Below are positions 34,031 to 45,537 of a DNA stretch of 64,000 nt, piece by piece (position 1 is the stretch's first letter; the number at the start of each line of letters is the position of its first letter). Position numbers and translations under genes: made by a program. Under the pieces are notes generated by a model. The model saw only the letters and a program-made list of their open reading frames with translations, was not told where the DNA came from and searched no databases. The DNA is taken from assembly GCA_024138025.1 (NCBI GenBank), contig JAMXBD010002257.1, positions 154,467 to 218,466 of the forward strand. Reading direction: 5' to 3'. Source of the DNA: Combretum micranthum. Lineage: Eukaryota; Streptophyta; Magnoliopsida; Myrtales; Combretaceae.

Positions 34031-35393
34031 AATCGGTTGGCAATATTAAGAAAACCCAATTATTTTTAATCTAGCTTTATATCTATTTGTTTATTTAATA
34101 TTATATTAATTATATTTTTTTATGTGTGTAGATGATAAGTTATTACTTTAATTTTTGCATTATGGACATAATTGTAGACCATTGATCGTTTTCTCAGATC
34201 TCTATGTATATATATAATTTTGTGCAGATTAGAATTACACAACATCTTCCTGTTCAACCGTGATATGGATCTTGGAAGGTCATTTCTATTTTAAAGAGTC
34301 ATGGGATGGACGGTGCTGGAATTAAGTGGATAAGAGGACCAAATATGTTACAGAATCACATCAAATCAATTAGGGAAGTCCAGTTCTTTTCTTTTGTTAT
34401 TTTATTTGTTTTTGTGATTTAAGTGAGACATTGGGGACAATGTCTTCAATAAGTGTGGGGAAGGGAATATATAGAATAATTGAAGTATTATTGTTATATT
34501 GAATTTTTCCTCATTTAAGCATGTTTAAAAAAAATTCATGGTGCAAAAATTTTGAAGAAATTTTTTCTAATATCTCTCACATTAACAAACTATGTGACTA
34601 CTATTGAATGTTGTCCTATATTCTTACTTTCTTTTGCATTTTGGTTAATGTGTTAGAATTACATGATAAAATCTAAGTGATGTAGTTTTACTTGTCATTT
34701 AACTAGGAATTCATATGTTAAGTTTAGCACAAGGTTCTTAGTAAAAGTTAGTTAATTAATTTCTAAAACTTGACTAAGTGTATAGGTTTTATTCAATTTT
34801 CTTGAAGGCTACATTCTTTGCACGATAGAAGTCCAAATGAAATGAATTTAGCAATCTATAATCCCTTGTAATAAAAAAAAAAAAAGTTAAGTATGTGGAG
34901 GTTTGATGGGGTCCCTTTAAAACCTAGTCACCTAAGGTCGTCTGGCCTGGGATCGACCGACCGAGGAAACTTACTTAACAAAAGAACCATAGTTCAAATC
35001 TTGTAACTCGAGTCATTAAGCCCGTGGGATGCCTCTTAGGGGGAATAACATCTGTTAACTTGGGTAATGAGCCCGGGATTATCGGTTGAAAGCTCGCTAC
35101 ATGGGTTGCAAGTCTCTTAAAAACTGGACAAATAAATAAAAATGTATATGAAATAACAAGGGGATAAAAAAAATGTGAGGACTTTTGCTTGAACTTATAT
35201 CAGCTATAGAGATAATTGAGATTGCCTATACTCTTATGTTAAGGGGATGGAATTGGTTAACTGTCTTTTACTTGGTGATCTTGTATATAGTTTTTCAAAT
35301 CTTGAAGTCTTATTTAAATGATGAGGGTAAAGGCTACGTTATTTGGATTAGCCTTGGAATTCTAGCATAATTAACTTAAGTGCATGTCATGAT

Positions 35394-35405
35394 TAGTATC
35401 AGAGC
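35394..35405 (+). other. Element B primer binding site (one change)
   Basis: TAGTATCAGAGC differs from the tRNA-Met-complementary TGGTATCAGAGC by a G-to-A change. The expected 5' LTR end is not directly upstream, in line with a deletion or insertion at this junction. Confidence 0.7.
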
Positions 35406-35423
35406 AAGGTGAGTTCCTGCAAG

Positions 35424-36778
35424 ATGTCTTTTGGCAACGACGTTGATGGCGATCGCACTCATGACGATGTTTGTGATGTGAGAGTCCAAGAGACTGGCCA
35501 ACCGGTTCTACGGATGGAGGTGGATGCCATAGATCGAAGGATGAGATGGGTAGAACAACTCATCGAAACTTTGGTCGATCGATTTGACGCCATGGAGGTC
35601 GCTAATAATAGGGGTAGGATTGATGGTGATAGAAGACCTAGGGCGAGAGACGATTATGAGAACCCAATCAATCAACCCATCCGTGCAGATTGAAGGGCAC
35701 AACTTTCTGATGATGATTCAGAGGAAGAAGATTTGATGTATGAGAGGAGGCAACTACCTGTGAGGGTGGTGGAGGACGGAACCGAAGGGGTTAATGGGAC
35801 TATGATGATGATCAATCCGATGGAAGGGTTTTCCACCTAAAGGTAGATCTACCCTATTTCAATGGTACTTTTAATATCGAAGATTTCCTTGATTGGCTAG
35901 CGGAGATGGAGAGATTCTTTGACTATAAGGATGTCCCAGAAGAGCGTAGGGTGAAGACGGTGGCATGTAGATTGAAGGGTGGTGCTTCCGCCTGGTGAGA
36001 GAGAGTATAGAGTAGACGATTGAGAGAAGGAAGACATCCTGTACGTTCATGGATTCACATGAAACAATTAATGAAAGGTAAATTTCTTCCCCTTGATTAC
36101 GAATAGACACTTTTCTAACAGTATTAAAGGTGTCGCTAAGGGTTACAATCTGTCCATGAATACACTGCTAAATTTATGAGATTAGTAGAGCGTAATGATT
36201 TGAGGGAGATTGAAGGGCAATAGGTGGCAAGATATGTTGATGGCCTAAAGTTGTAAATCAGGGACAAAATTGGGGTAACGATGTTGAGGTGCATGAGTGA
36301 AGCGAAGAGCATGGCATTGAGGGCTAAACTCATGCTAAATGATAGAAACACTAGATTTGATGGTAGTGGGCGTAGGTATGGAATGGATAGGGCTGAGCGT
36401 AGTGGAACAAGTAAGGCGGTTGAAGATAAAGAGAAGGGTGTTGTAAAGAAGTCATGTAGTAGTGGTGAGAAAAAAGGTGAAAAGGCTATGCAAAAACGGC
36501 CTATAGAATCCAGAGAAGGTTAGAAACAATCCAACCCATATGCCAAACCCATCTTGGGCAAATGCTATCACTGTAATCAACCAGGGCATAGATCCAATGA
36601 ATGCCCAAATAGAAGAACTATGAACATCGTAGAGCATAAAGGAGATGATGAAATATGTTGTGATCCTAATGGGGAAGAAGAGTACTATGACGAGGAGGAT
36701 GAAGTGCATGAGCACTTATATGTTATTAAGAGGCTCATGTTAACACCTAAGCAGGAGGGTAATACTCAACGCCATTAG
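35424..36778 (+). pseudogene. Element B gag (several stops)
   Basis: The frame opens at the ATG 35424, 18 bases after the PBS. It encodes a hydrophilic N-terminus, then a gypsy Gag core around [20 protein letters not shown] (about 35850-35930) and ending with a CCHC knuckle CYHCNQPGHRSNEC (about 36560-36600). Stops replace Trp, Gln and Arg at several points, for example after GGASAW. Gag packages the RNA; this copy cannot do so. An acidic tail with EEEYYDEEDE follows the knuckle. Confidence 0.8.
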
Positions 36779-36781
36779 CAG

Positions 36782-39700
36782 TTTCGTACCAGGTGCATGA
36801 TTAGTGGGAGAGTATTTGACCTAATTGTAGATAGTGGGAGCAGTGAGAACATTATTAGCAGGCAGGTGGTTTAGGATTTGCAGTTGCTAGTTGAGAAGCA
36901 TCCTAATCCATATACCATTGGATGGATTAAGGAGGCGGAGTGGATTGATGTAGTGGAGAGATGTAGAATCTCCTTTTCCATTGGAAAGTATAGAGACGAG
37001 GTCTACTGTGACATAGTAGACATGGATGCTTGTCATCTCCTCTTTGGGCGACCATGACAGTTTGATGTAGATGTCCAACACTCGGGAAAAGAGAATCTCT
37101 ATAGGTTAGAGAAGGATGGCAAGAGGTATACTTCGCTACCTCTTAAGGTAATGCCATGCCCTAAAGACTCTAAGACAGAGGGGCGATCGTTCCTAACCCT
37201 TGTAAACTCAGAGAGAGAGATGGAGAAGGTTATGAAAGAGACCAAGGTGGTACATGCCTTGGTGGTAAAAAGTGTGCTGAAAGTAAAAAAGGAGAGTGTT
37301 AGCGATATTCCTGAAGCAATGAAGGAGGTCTTAGAGGATTTCAGAGAGGTGGTTCCAGATGACTTACCTGAGGGGCTTCTACCCTTAAGGGATATCCAGA
37401 ACCAGATTGACTTAGTACCTGGGGTTAGTCTTCTTAACTTGCCTCATCATAGGATGAGTCCTAAGGAAGCAGAAATCCTCTAGGAGAAGGTCCAAGAATT
37501 GCTAGAGAAATGCTTCATTAGAGATAGCCTTAGTCCATGTGTTGTACCAGCACTACTCACTCCTAAGAAAGATGGGAGTTGGAGGATGTGCGTTGATAGC
37601 TAGGCTATCAACAGGATCACCATTGGTTATAAGTTCCCTATACCTCGCATAGAAGACATGCTAGACCATTTGAATGGAGCTACTGTCTTCTCTAAGATTG
37701 ACCTGTGAAGCGGCTATCACCAGATTAGGGTAAGGCCAGGGGATGAATGGAAGATTGCGTTCAAGACAAAGGAGGGATTGTATGAGTGGTTGGTGATGCC
37801 ATTCGGTCTCAGCAATGCCTCTAGCACATTTATACGAGTCACGAAACAGGTACTCAAACCTTTCATTGGCAAGTTTGTAGTAGTATATTTTGATGACATC
37901 TTAATTTATAGCAAATCTGAAGGGGAGCATATAGATCATTTGAGGATTGTATTGAAGGGTGTTGAAGGAGAATAAACTATATGCTAATCTGAAGAAGTGC
38001 ATTTTTATGTCAAAAAAGTTGCTATTTTTAAGATTTGTGATTAGTGGTGATGTGATCACAGTGGATGATGGGAAAGTAAAAGCCATTAGAGAGTGGCCTA
38101 TTCCTAAGACTGTGACAGAGTTGAGGAGTTTCTTAGGGCTTGCCAGTTTTTATAGACGCTTCATCAGGTACTTTAGTAACATTGTTGCTCCATTGACTGA
38201 GTGCTTGAAGAAGGGGAAATTTAGTTGAAGTGAGGAGGCTGAGGCTGGGTTTGCCCTATTAAAAGAAAAATTATGTAGTGCTCTAGTATTAACATTACCT
38301 AATTTTGACAAATTATTTGAGATGGATTGTGATACTAGTGGAGTAGGCATTGGGGCAATGCTTTCATAAGAGAAGAGACCAATAGCTTTCTTCAGTGAGA
38401 AACTTTGTGATGCTAGAAAGAATTAGTCTACATATGACAGAGTTTTACCCGGTGGTAAGAGCTTTAAGGGTGTGGGAACATTACCTTGTAGGGAAAGAGT
38501 TTGTGTTGTATTCCGATTGTGGAGCACTAAAACACTTGAGTAGTCAAACCAGGATCAACAAAGACATGCATGCTAGATGGATCCAATTTTTGCAGAGATT
38601 TCCTTTCAAACTCATGCATAAATCTGGAGTCCAAAACAAAGTGCAGATGCCTTAAGTAGGAGAGCTGAAGTCTTAGCTATGATTAGTGCTGAAGTTGTGG
38701 GTTTTGAATAGGTGAAAGAACTTTATGCTGACGATAAGGATTTCAGTGAGGTATGGGGCATGTGTAATAGCTAGGGACCCTGTGATGATTATCATGTGCA
38801 TGATGGGTATCTCATGAAGGGTAATCAACTATGTATCCCACGATCCTCTTTGCAAGAAAAGTTGATTAGGGATCTTCATGAAGGGGGTCTAGCAAGACAC
38901 CTGGGGAGAGATAAGACCATGGCTGCTGTTGCCAAGCGATATTTTTGGCCCCAACTCAGAAAGGATGTAGGAAAGATTGTTGAAAGATGCTACACGTGCC
39001 AGACATCTAAGGGTCAGTCTTAGAGTGATGGGTTATATATACCCCTACCAGTACCTGAGAATATCTAGAAGGATCTCTCAATGGATTTTGTTCTTGCTTT
39101 GCCTCGTACCCAATGAGGTGCTGACTCAGTTTTTGTAGTTATGGATAGGTTCTCCAAGATGGCACATTTCATCCCTTGTAAGAAGACCTCAGATGCCCAT
39201 GCCATTGCCAAACTGTTTTTCAGGGAGGTAGTAAGACTACATGGAGTGCCCAAATCCATAACATCTAACAAGGACAACAAATTTCTCAGTTACTTCTGGA
39301 AAACTTTGTGGTACATATTTGACTCCACTTTGAACTATAGCAGCACTGCCCATCCATAGACAGATGGCCAAATAGAAGTTACCAACTAGACTCTAGGGAA
39401 TCTCATCAGGAGTATTTGTGGAGAGACGCCCCGCCAATAGGATGTGTGTTTGGCTCAAGCGATGTTTGCCTATAACAACTCCATCCATCGAACCACTTGG
39501 AGAACTCCATTTTCTATTGTATATACCAAAGTTTCCCATCATGCTTTGGATCTTGTGAAGCTCCCGAAGATGGCTGAGTATAGCATTCCAGCGAAGCACA
39601 TGGCGAAGCACTGGCAGAATACTGTAAAGGAGGTCAAAGCAAAGATTGAGAAGGCTAACGCCAAGTATAAGGAGACCGTGGATAACCAACAGAAGCAACA

Positions 39701-39926
39701 ACTCTTTGAGGTCAGAGATCAGGTGATGATTTTTCTCAAGAAGGAGAGAATTCCTATGGGTTCTTACAACAAGTTGCAGACAAGAAATTATGGACCTTAC
39801 AAGATTCTACAAAAGATCAATTACACGCTTATGTTGTTGATCTCCCAGCAACTATGGCTATTTCGAAGACTTTTAATGTGGCCAACTTATATCATTTCCA
39901 TCCAGATGATGCAAAATTATATCTAG
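36782..39926 (+). pseudogene. Element B pol (protease, RT, RNase H, integrase), decayed
   Basis: In order: a protease-like IVDSGSSENI (about 36823); RT from PHHRMSPKEAE through [20 protein letters not shown] and YFDDILIYS (37440-37920); the RNase H region with [14 protein letters not shown] (about 38120) and [12 protein letters not shown]; the integrase zinc region [23 protein letters not shown] (about 38880-39010); and the integrase core with [17 protein letters not shown] and GQIEVTN. At least 15 stops and a frameshift near 37965 break it. The middle integrase Asp has become Asn (SNKD where SDRD is usual). A direct purine tract follows the end. Confidence 0.88.
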
Positions 39927-39953
39927 AAGAGAACTCGAGGTCGAGTTCTTTAC

Positions 39954-39966
39954 AGGTGGGAGAGAA
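39954..39966 (+). other. Polypurine tract of element B
   Basis: AGGTGGGAGAGAA directly precedes the 3' LTR and fits a plus-strand primer site. Confidence 0.75.
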
Positions 39967-40376
39967 TAATGCAGCAGTAGAATCTCAATTAAAGTCAGCA
40001 TTTATTACTGACAGTTTCAACTTTTGAGTTTAGAAACCGTTAACATTAATGATAGGCTGCTAACTTTTATTTTCAACATTAATTAAAGGTTTTGACTCTT
40101 AGGATTCTATCTTTTAGGTTTCCTTTAGTCATTATTTGCATTTATTATTTTGTTTTTTAGGATTCTATCTTTTGGGTTTCCTTTGTAATGCTATAAATAG
40201 TCTTTAGAGCTTTTGTAAAAAGATAAGACTTTTGATATATGATATGACTTTTGAAATTCTATTTTGAGAGAGTTTTCTCCAAATTTGCAATTGCTTAGTA
40301 ATTTTGTGATTAAGTTCACGTTTTGAAATCAATCATTGAATTTGTTTCTCTTATTCAACGCTTCCATACTGCATCA
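39967..40376 (+). repeat. Element B 3' LTR, 410 bp
   Basis: It starts TAATGCAGCAG and ends ACTGCATCA. The ends are near-inverted (TAATGC and GCATCA), implying an ancestral TGATGC start. It includes CTATAAATAG at about 40192. Confidence 0.85.
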
Positions 40377-40381
40377 ATCTT

Positions 40382-40874
40382 AAACTTAATTAATTGAATA
40401 ATTTTGTAGGGAACAAGTTGGCTATTATAAAAAAAAAAGTTAAAACAATACGAAAATAAAATATTATTCAAGTAAGCAATGCACCTTGGAAAGTAAAATG
40501 ATACTTATAAGATTAAGTGCTTGACCTCATAATTATAAAACTAAGCATCAAACCACTTAGTTATAACTCTTCAAAATATGTGCTAAAACCTCTCCCCATC
40601 CTCCTAAATTCAATCTGCCCACCCTACACATGCTCATCCTCACTGCAAGCAATCCATTTATTCATTTGAATAAATACTTAACCAATGAATATACAATTCC
40701 AATTCAATTAAAACTTGATTTGTGGCTAGTCAAGGATGCCCGTAGTGCAGAAAATGAGGGTTTCGTTCGTTGTCATAAATAAATTAAGTCATTAAGGAAA
40801 TTTCATCGGAATATGCACAGCCTGAAATCCATTCATATAAATATCAAAATGTTGAAAACAGACTATTAATAAAC
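40382..40874. other. Spacer between element B and the TIR 3' piece
   Basis: About 490 bp of AT-rich DNA with no recognised gene. Together with 32356-32453 it may represent degenerate TIR sequence or an older insertion into the TIR exon. Confidence 0.35.
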
Positions 40875-41019
40875 GGATTAATAGAATCACACGAATGTTT
40901 CAGCTTATTTTCGAACATCAAGAGGAGGAATTCGGGGATGATATTCAGACAGTCGAGAGGTAGAGATCGGCTTTACTTGAATTAGCGGTCATATCCGAGT
41001 GGTGTATAGACAAGAGCGA
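40875..41019 (+). pseudogene. TIR exon, 3' part
   Basis: This matches the end of the TIR exon at 15115-15261. The conserved portion reads EEEFGDDIQTVER, then a TAG where Trp is expected, then RSALLELA-ISEW, ending at a GTAATT donor (41020) in the same phase as in the tandem TIR gene. It is the probable downstream half of the fragment at 32098-32355. The stop makes the joined exon nonfunctional. Confidence 0.7.
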
Positions 41020-41214
41020 GTAATTTCCTTCAATTTGCTGAGAGATTTTCCTAGTTGGTTGCTATCCTTGTCCTTTTATTTGGGATTTTAGCATTGAATA
41101 ATACTATGTCTTTTTTAATATAACTTTTTAATTTTTGGATGTAATTTTCTTTCTTTAATATTTTTATATTATTTACCTTGGCCCACCGTACTTGTCGACC
41201 TTGCTTCCTGCTTC

Positions 41215-42000
41215 TTAGTTTTACGGTTTGATATCATATTATAATGTACATTTTCTAGGATTAAACTAAAGTATCATTAGGTTTTTAGATCGATGTTGGT
41301 ATTGGGTCAGATTTCTAAGATGTGTGGTTATGTTGAATTTTTATTGATAATGATTCTAATTGATTTTTAAATTTTGATCTTAAATGGCAGTTAAAGATTT
41401 GGGGTTTTGAAGATTTTAACCTCAAAAGATACCATTTTCCTCCCTTTCAATGTAATGAAAAGAATAAATAAATAAAATTCAGTGTGTGCTCTAGTGGACT
41501 CAGAAATTAAGCTTCCCAGTTCATAGATTTAGGGTTTGCGATCATAATCTCGATTTTCTATGTGACATTAGAGTATTGGGTATTAGATGTTGAAATTGGG
41601 TTGGCATACCTAAGGATATGTAGTTATGTCAAAGTTTTTATTGTTGATAATTCTCATTGATTTCTAAATTTTGATCTTAAATGGAAATTATAGATTTGAG
41701 GTTTTAACCTCAAAAGTACCATTTTCCACCTTGTCAATGCAATAAAAAAATAAAAATAAAAATTCAGTGTTTGCTCTAGCAGACCTAGAGATTAAGCTTC
41801 CTAGTTCATAGATTTAGGGTTTGCATTCATAATCTAGATTTTCTTTGTTAAATTAAAGTATTGGGTATTAGACGTTGAAATTGGGTTTGCATACCTAAAG
41901 ATTTGTACTTATGTCAAAGTTTTATAGTTGATGATTCTAATTGATTTCTAAATTTTGATCTTAACTAATTGAAACTAAAGATTTAGGATTTTAACTATTT
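41215..42000 (+). repeat. Intronic tandem repeat, unit about 285-300 bp, three copies
   Basis: Within the intron that follows the TIR 3' piece, words such as TTCATAGATTTAGGGTTTGC, GTATTGGGTATTAG and TTCTAATTGATTT-TAAATTTTGATCTT recur at about 285-300-bp spacing, with the first copy more diverged. The repeat explains why this intron is about 1.2 kb while its relatives at 14404 and 15262 are 324 and 646 bp. Confidence 0.75.
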
Positions 42001-42213
42001 GAACTTCGAAAAAGTGCTATTCTCCACCCTTTCACAATATCAAAACCAACATCACAAAGGAAATGTTGAAATTCATTCTGACTATGATTTTCTCTGATCT
42101 CGTGTACATTATTGGTCTGTAATAATATATAACACAAGCCTTTGGTTTGGTCATGTGGAAGTAGCTCATGATTTTTTTTTTTTTTTTTACTTTTCTTTTT
42201 TCTTTCAATGTAG

Positions 42214-42379
42214 AAATGAAGCCAAAGTGATAAAGCGAATTGTCGAAGAGGTCTCCAGTAGATTATTGAAAGATAAAGAACAAAAATGTTTTATCTTTTT
42301 CCCCTATGTATTCTATTTGTATTTATTATGTATTTCTATTAAGATTAATTTGTATCAGTATGTTAGTTGTGTCCTTTAG
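42214..42379 (+). pseudogene. Exon-2 start of the split TIR gene
   Basis: After a T-rich tract and a CAATGTAG acceptor, the frame reads NEAKVIKRIVEEVSSRLLKD, the linker that opens exon 2 of TIR-NBS-LRR genes. It matches the exons at 14728 and 15908. Homology ends after about 22 codons, and the remaining frame is hydrophobic and AT-driven (to a stop at 42377-42379). No NB-ARC P-loop follows, so the NBS-LRR part is absent or was never present. Confidence 0.65.
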
Positions 42380-45300
42380 AAAACTATCTTATATGTTTTC
42401 ATTTCATAGTTGTCCTCTTTCTTTTCTAGTGTGTGAAACCATGTGAATGACATTATTCCTTCTTATACCAACTACTATTCAGACTTTGTGATAACCAACC
42501 TCCTTTCATTCATTAACACACACACACACACACACATACTCTCACCCACTTTTCTTTTTGCCTTAGGCATTCAATTTTCCATTTTCAAATTCAATTTCTC
42601 ATCTATCTTCCTCTCTTTATTTTTCCCCCTCTCTAAGCTTTCATCCATTTTTGTAAAGTTGACAAGTGCAATTATAAAATGGTAACAAGTGAGAATGGAT
42701 AAGAAGTGCAATAGTAAATTGTTAATAAGTGAGTGGTAGTATAGTGAGAGTCAGATAGAAATAATACTTTTTTTCTTCTTTCTATCAAATTTTCCAAGTA
42801 TACATTTTTATTCTTATTATCCACTCATTTTATTAAATTTTGATTAATTAACTTTATTATTTATAATTTATATGGATGGAATAATAACGATTCTTCCATA
42901 GTTAAAATTGCAAGATTTTAATGAAAGAGATCCAAGTTGTCAAGAAGGCAAGTCTAGATATTGAAGTCCTAAAGTAGTTTATTACTATAAAATATCCATA
43001 TCTCTGCATCACCAAGAAAAATTCTGGAAGTGAATTGAAATGCAAATTTCAAAATGTAAAGGTTTTGGAGTTACGTGAAAGTACAAAATAACTTTTTTGA
43101 AAAGTTAGTTCAACCTATAATCTAAATATTAAACTTGCTATAAAGTTTAATATGAAAAATATTTTAATAATTCAATCAGAGTTGGAAATATATTGATGTG
43201 CCTAAATTCACTGGATGTCATGAATCTCCAATTAGAATAGACTTGTATTTTAGATGCTTTTATTATATTGATTTATGATGAAAGAAAAAGATATCAACAG
43301 TGTTGACAATAGATTTTATGCACCGAAATCAACCGAACTATACTAATCCTATATCGATATGACTGATGAAATAAAGATCATGGTTTGTTCGCCATAATCG
43401 GGTTAAGAATTGACAAGAATAGTAACTCGCCACAATCAATGAAGATTGATAAGAGCATGGAAAATTAGAGGAAAGCCTCTAATTAGGTTAAACATCGATA
43501 AAAAAACTAATGAGTTCTGGTTACAAAATGGGTATTTATAGTGTTTCCTTAAAGAAAGATAAAAAAAAAAATCAAAATATGTGAAATTAAAAAAAGGCCT
43601 CCTGCTTTGAACGTGAATGCTATCGGCCTAAAATAAGTTAGTCAACGGTCTTATACTGGCTTACAATGAAATAAAAAAGACAAATAAGAAAAAGCTAAAG
43701 CCACCCTTAGGGTATGAACTCCACGACCTTCAAAAGAAAGCTACCAGCCTTCAACCATCTTTTGATGAAAATCGATAGCCTTCATCTGCTAGCTACCTCA
43801 TTTGTAACCTGATTAGTCTTATTCCCATCATTTATCTAAGTTAATTAATTATATAATGGAATCAGTCTTTTAATCAAGCATAAAATTTTCCAAACATTCT
43901 AATGATATGGAAATATATATATATGCTTTACTTGAAATCTGTTAAATTTTCTCATCGTGCATGCATACTGTAAGCATTGTCTCATGATTTCTTACGTAAA
44001 TGACACAAAACAAAGCATAATACTATATTAACTAGCTAGATAGCGGTATTTATGTTGCATTGTTGTCATACCTCAAAAGAAGCCTAGTAGGATTATCTTG
44101 AAGTTATCATACAACGTCTGCATGCGTAATATGAGAACTGTCTTGAAAAAGACTCTACTTATTTATTAATATCTCCTACTTATATGATACATATTAATAT
44201 AATAGTATTATTGGAATTCAACCATGGAATCCGATTTTCTATATTCCACCAAGATCGCAGATAATCAATATAATCTACCAAATAATAAAAATTAGGCTCT
44301 AGCCAAAAACATACAAAGTCTCTTGTTTATACAATTTATCTAATTTGCATTCTAAGTTTAATACAACTCATATTTCTAAATTCGACAAAGTATGATAAAG
44401 AAATGCTCTTCACACATTCCTAATGCACTCCCCATTAGTATTATTCCTGTATAAAATCTACCACCGGGGGGGGTAGCGGTGGGGTGTTGGTGAGTGAAAC
44501 CATATTTTAGTGAGATAACCTGATTAGACCACACATCAAATGATAACAAACAAGTACAATTAGTAACCATATTCAATGCAACAATCAACCATATGCACAA
44601 GTATAACTTGGATTACTTGAAATCCAAGCATGATATAGATTTATGCCCTCCCATCAGGGTTAAAGGAAATCCAATCTATAGCTCACCTACCTAGGAGAAT
44701 CAAAGAGCCAAGGAAGGAATATACCAATCTACTACAGCAAACACAACTTCAAATTCTCAACATCTCAGCCTTGACTTGGAACAAAGAAACTCCGCGAATT
44801 ATTAGTCATTTCGAAGCAATACCATGGGTGGTGTCCTTCATGTACCAGTTAGTTCCTATGGAACCGATAGAATAAAGGTAATCTTGCATAGAACTAATAG
44901 CCTTTTACTTAGAAAAATCAAGCATTATTAGAGAACCAAAATACTAACACGTAGTAGGCTGCCACATACTCATAATACAGTATATGCAAATTATGTTGTG
45001 CATATATGTTTCATTTATGGTATAAATAGATTTTAGTCAGGTTTAAGGTGATCATACAGTTTACAGAGAAACATCAACATACTTCATACATTAATTACCA
45101 TATAATGGAATTTTTACTTACAATATGATGTTTTGGTAACCAAACATACACCAAACAACATGCAATATACCTAATCCTGTATGCATATTTGTTTAATATA
45201 TTATTACAGATGCGACTATACTACAAGCACAAACAATTTGATAAAGTCAAAATTACTCACATGTCATCCTTATTAAATTGTTGTAATATGCTACCGGAAG

Positions 45301-45537
45301 TCCAAGAACTGATCTATTTTTCTTATGAAATGAGATAATAGATATTCATTATCATACTGATATTTTTGTAATGATTCTGATCGTCCTAACTCAAATCTTA
45401 TCAATCCTGATTTATTTAGGAGTTTCAAACTTAAGGTTATATACTCTTTTGGCATAGTTGTAGAATTATATTATATAAGAAATTCTTCCTAAAATCATAG
45501 ATACTGATTGTAGTCGCATAATCTTTAGACTAGGCTT
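42380..45537. other. Intergenic DNA
   Basis: No gene is recognised. A CA microsatellite lies at 42516-42536. At about 43600-43800 there are words such as ATCGGCCT, ACTGGCTTAC and CTACCAGCCTTC that echo the GC-rich LTR words elsewhere in the window, so an old LTR may be present. A G-run interrupts 44466-44473. Confidence 0.4.

Larger units (their letters stand above)
32689..35385 (+). mobile_element. Athila-like non-autonomous remnant inside element B's LTR
   Basis: A TGATAG start at about 32689 and an ACATCA end at 34007 bound an LTR of about 1.3 kb. A PBS TGGCGCCGTTGCCGGGG (34014-34030) follows after the short spacer AGTTTT, as in Athila elements. The interior lacks gag-pol but carries the Athila 3'-region words ACATTGGGGACAATGT and AGTGTGGGG (34431-34460) and CCTAGTCACCTAAGG (34923-34937), which reappear in the full element at 48-63 kb. 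No 3' LTR is found before element B's PBS, so this is a large non-autonomous derivative that lost its right end. Confidence 0.65.
32459..40376 (+). mobile_element. Old Ty3/gypsy element B, 7.9 kb, coding region decayed
   Basis: A 5-bp TSD ATCTT flanks the element (32454-32458 and 40377-40381). The 3' LTR is 39967-40376. The 5' LTR begins at 32459 but only about 230 bp remain before an Athila-like insertion. The PBS-like TAGTATCAGAGC is at 35394-35405 and a purine tract (GGTGGGAGAGAA) precedes the 3' LTR. Gag, protease, RT, RNase H and integrase follow in gypsy order with many stops. The element lies between two halves of a TIR gene. Confidence 0.85.
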
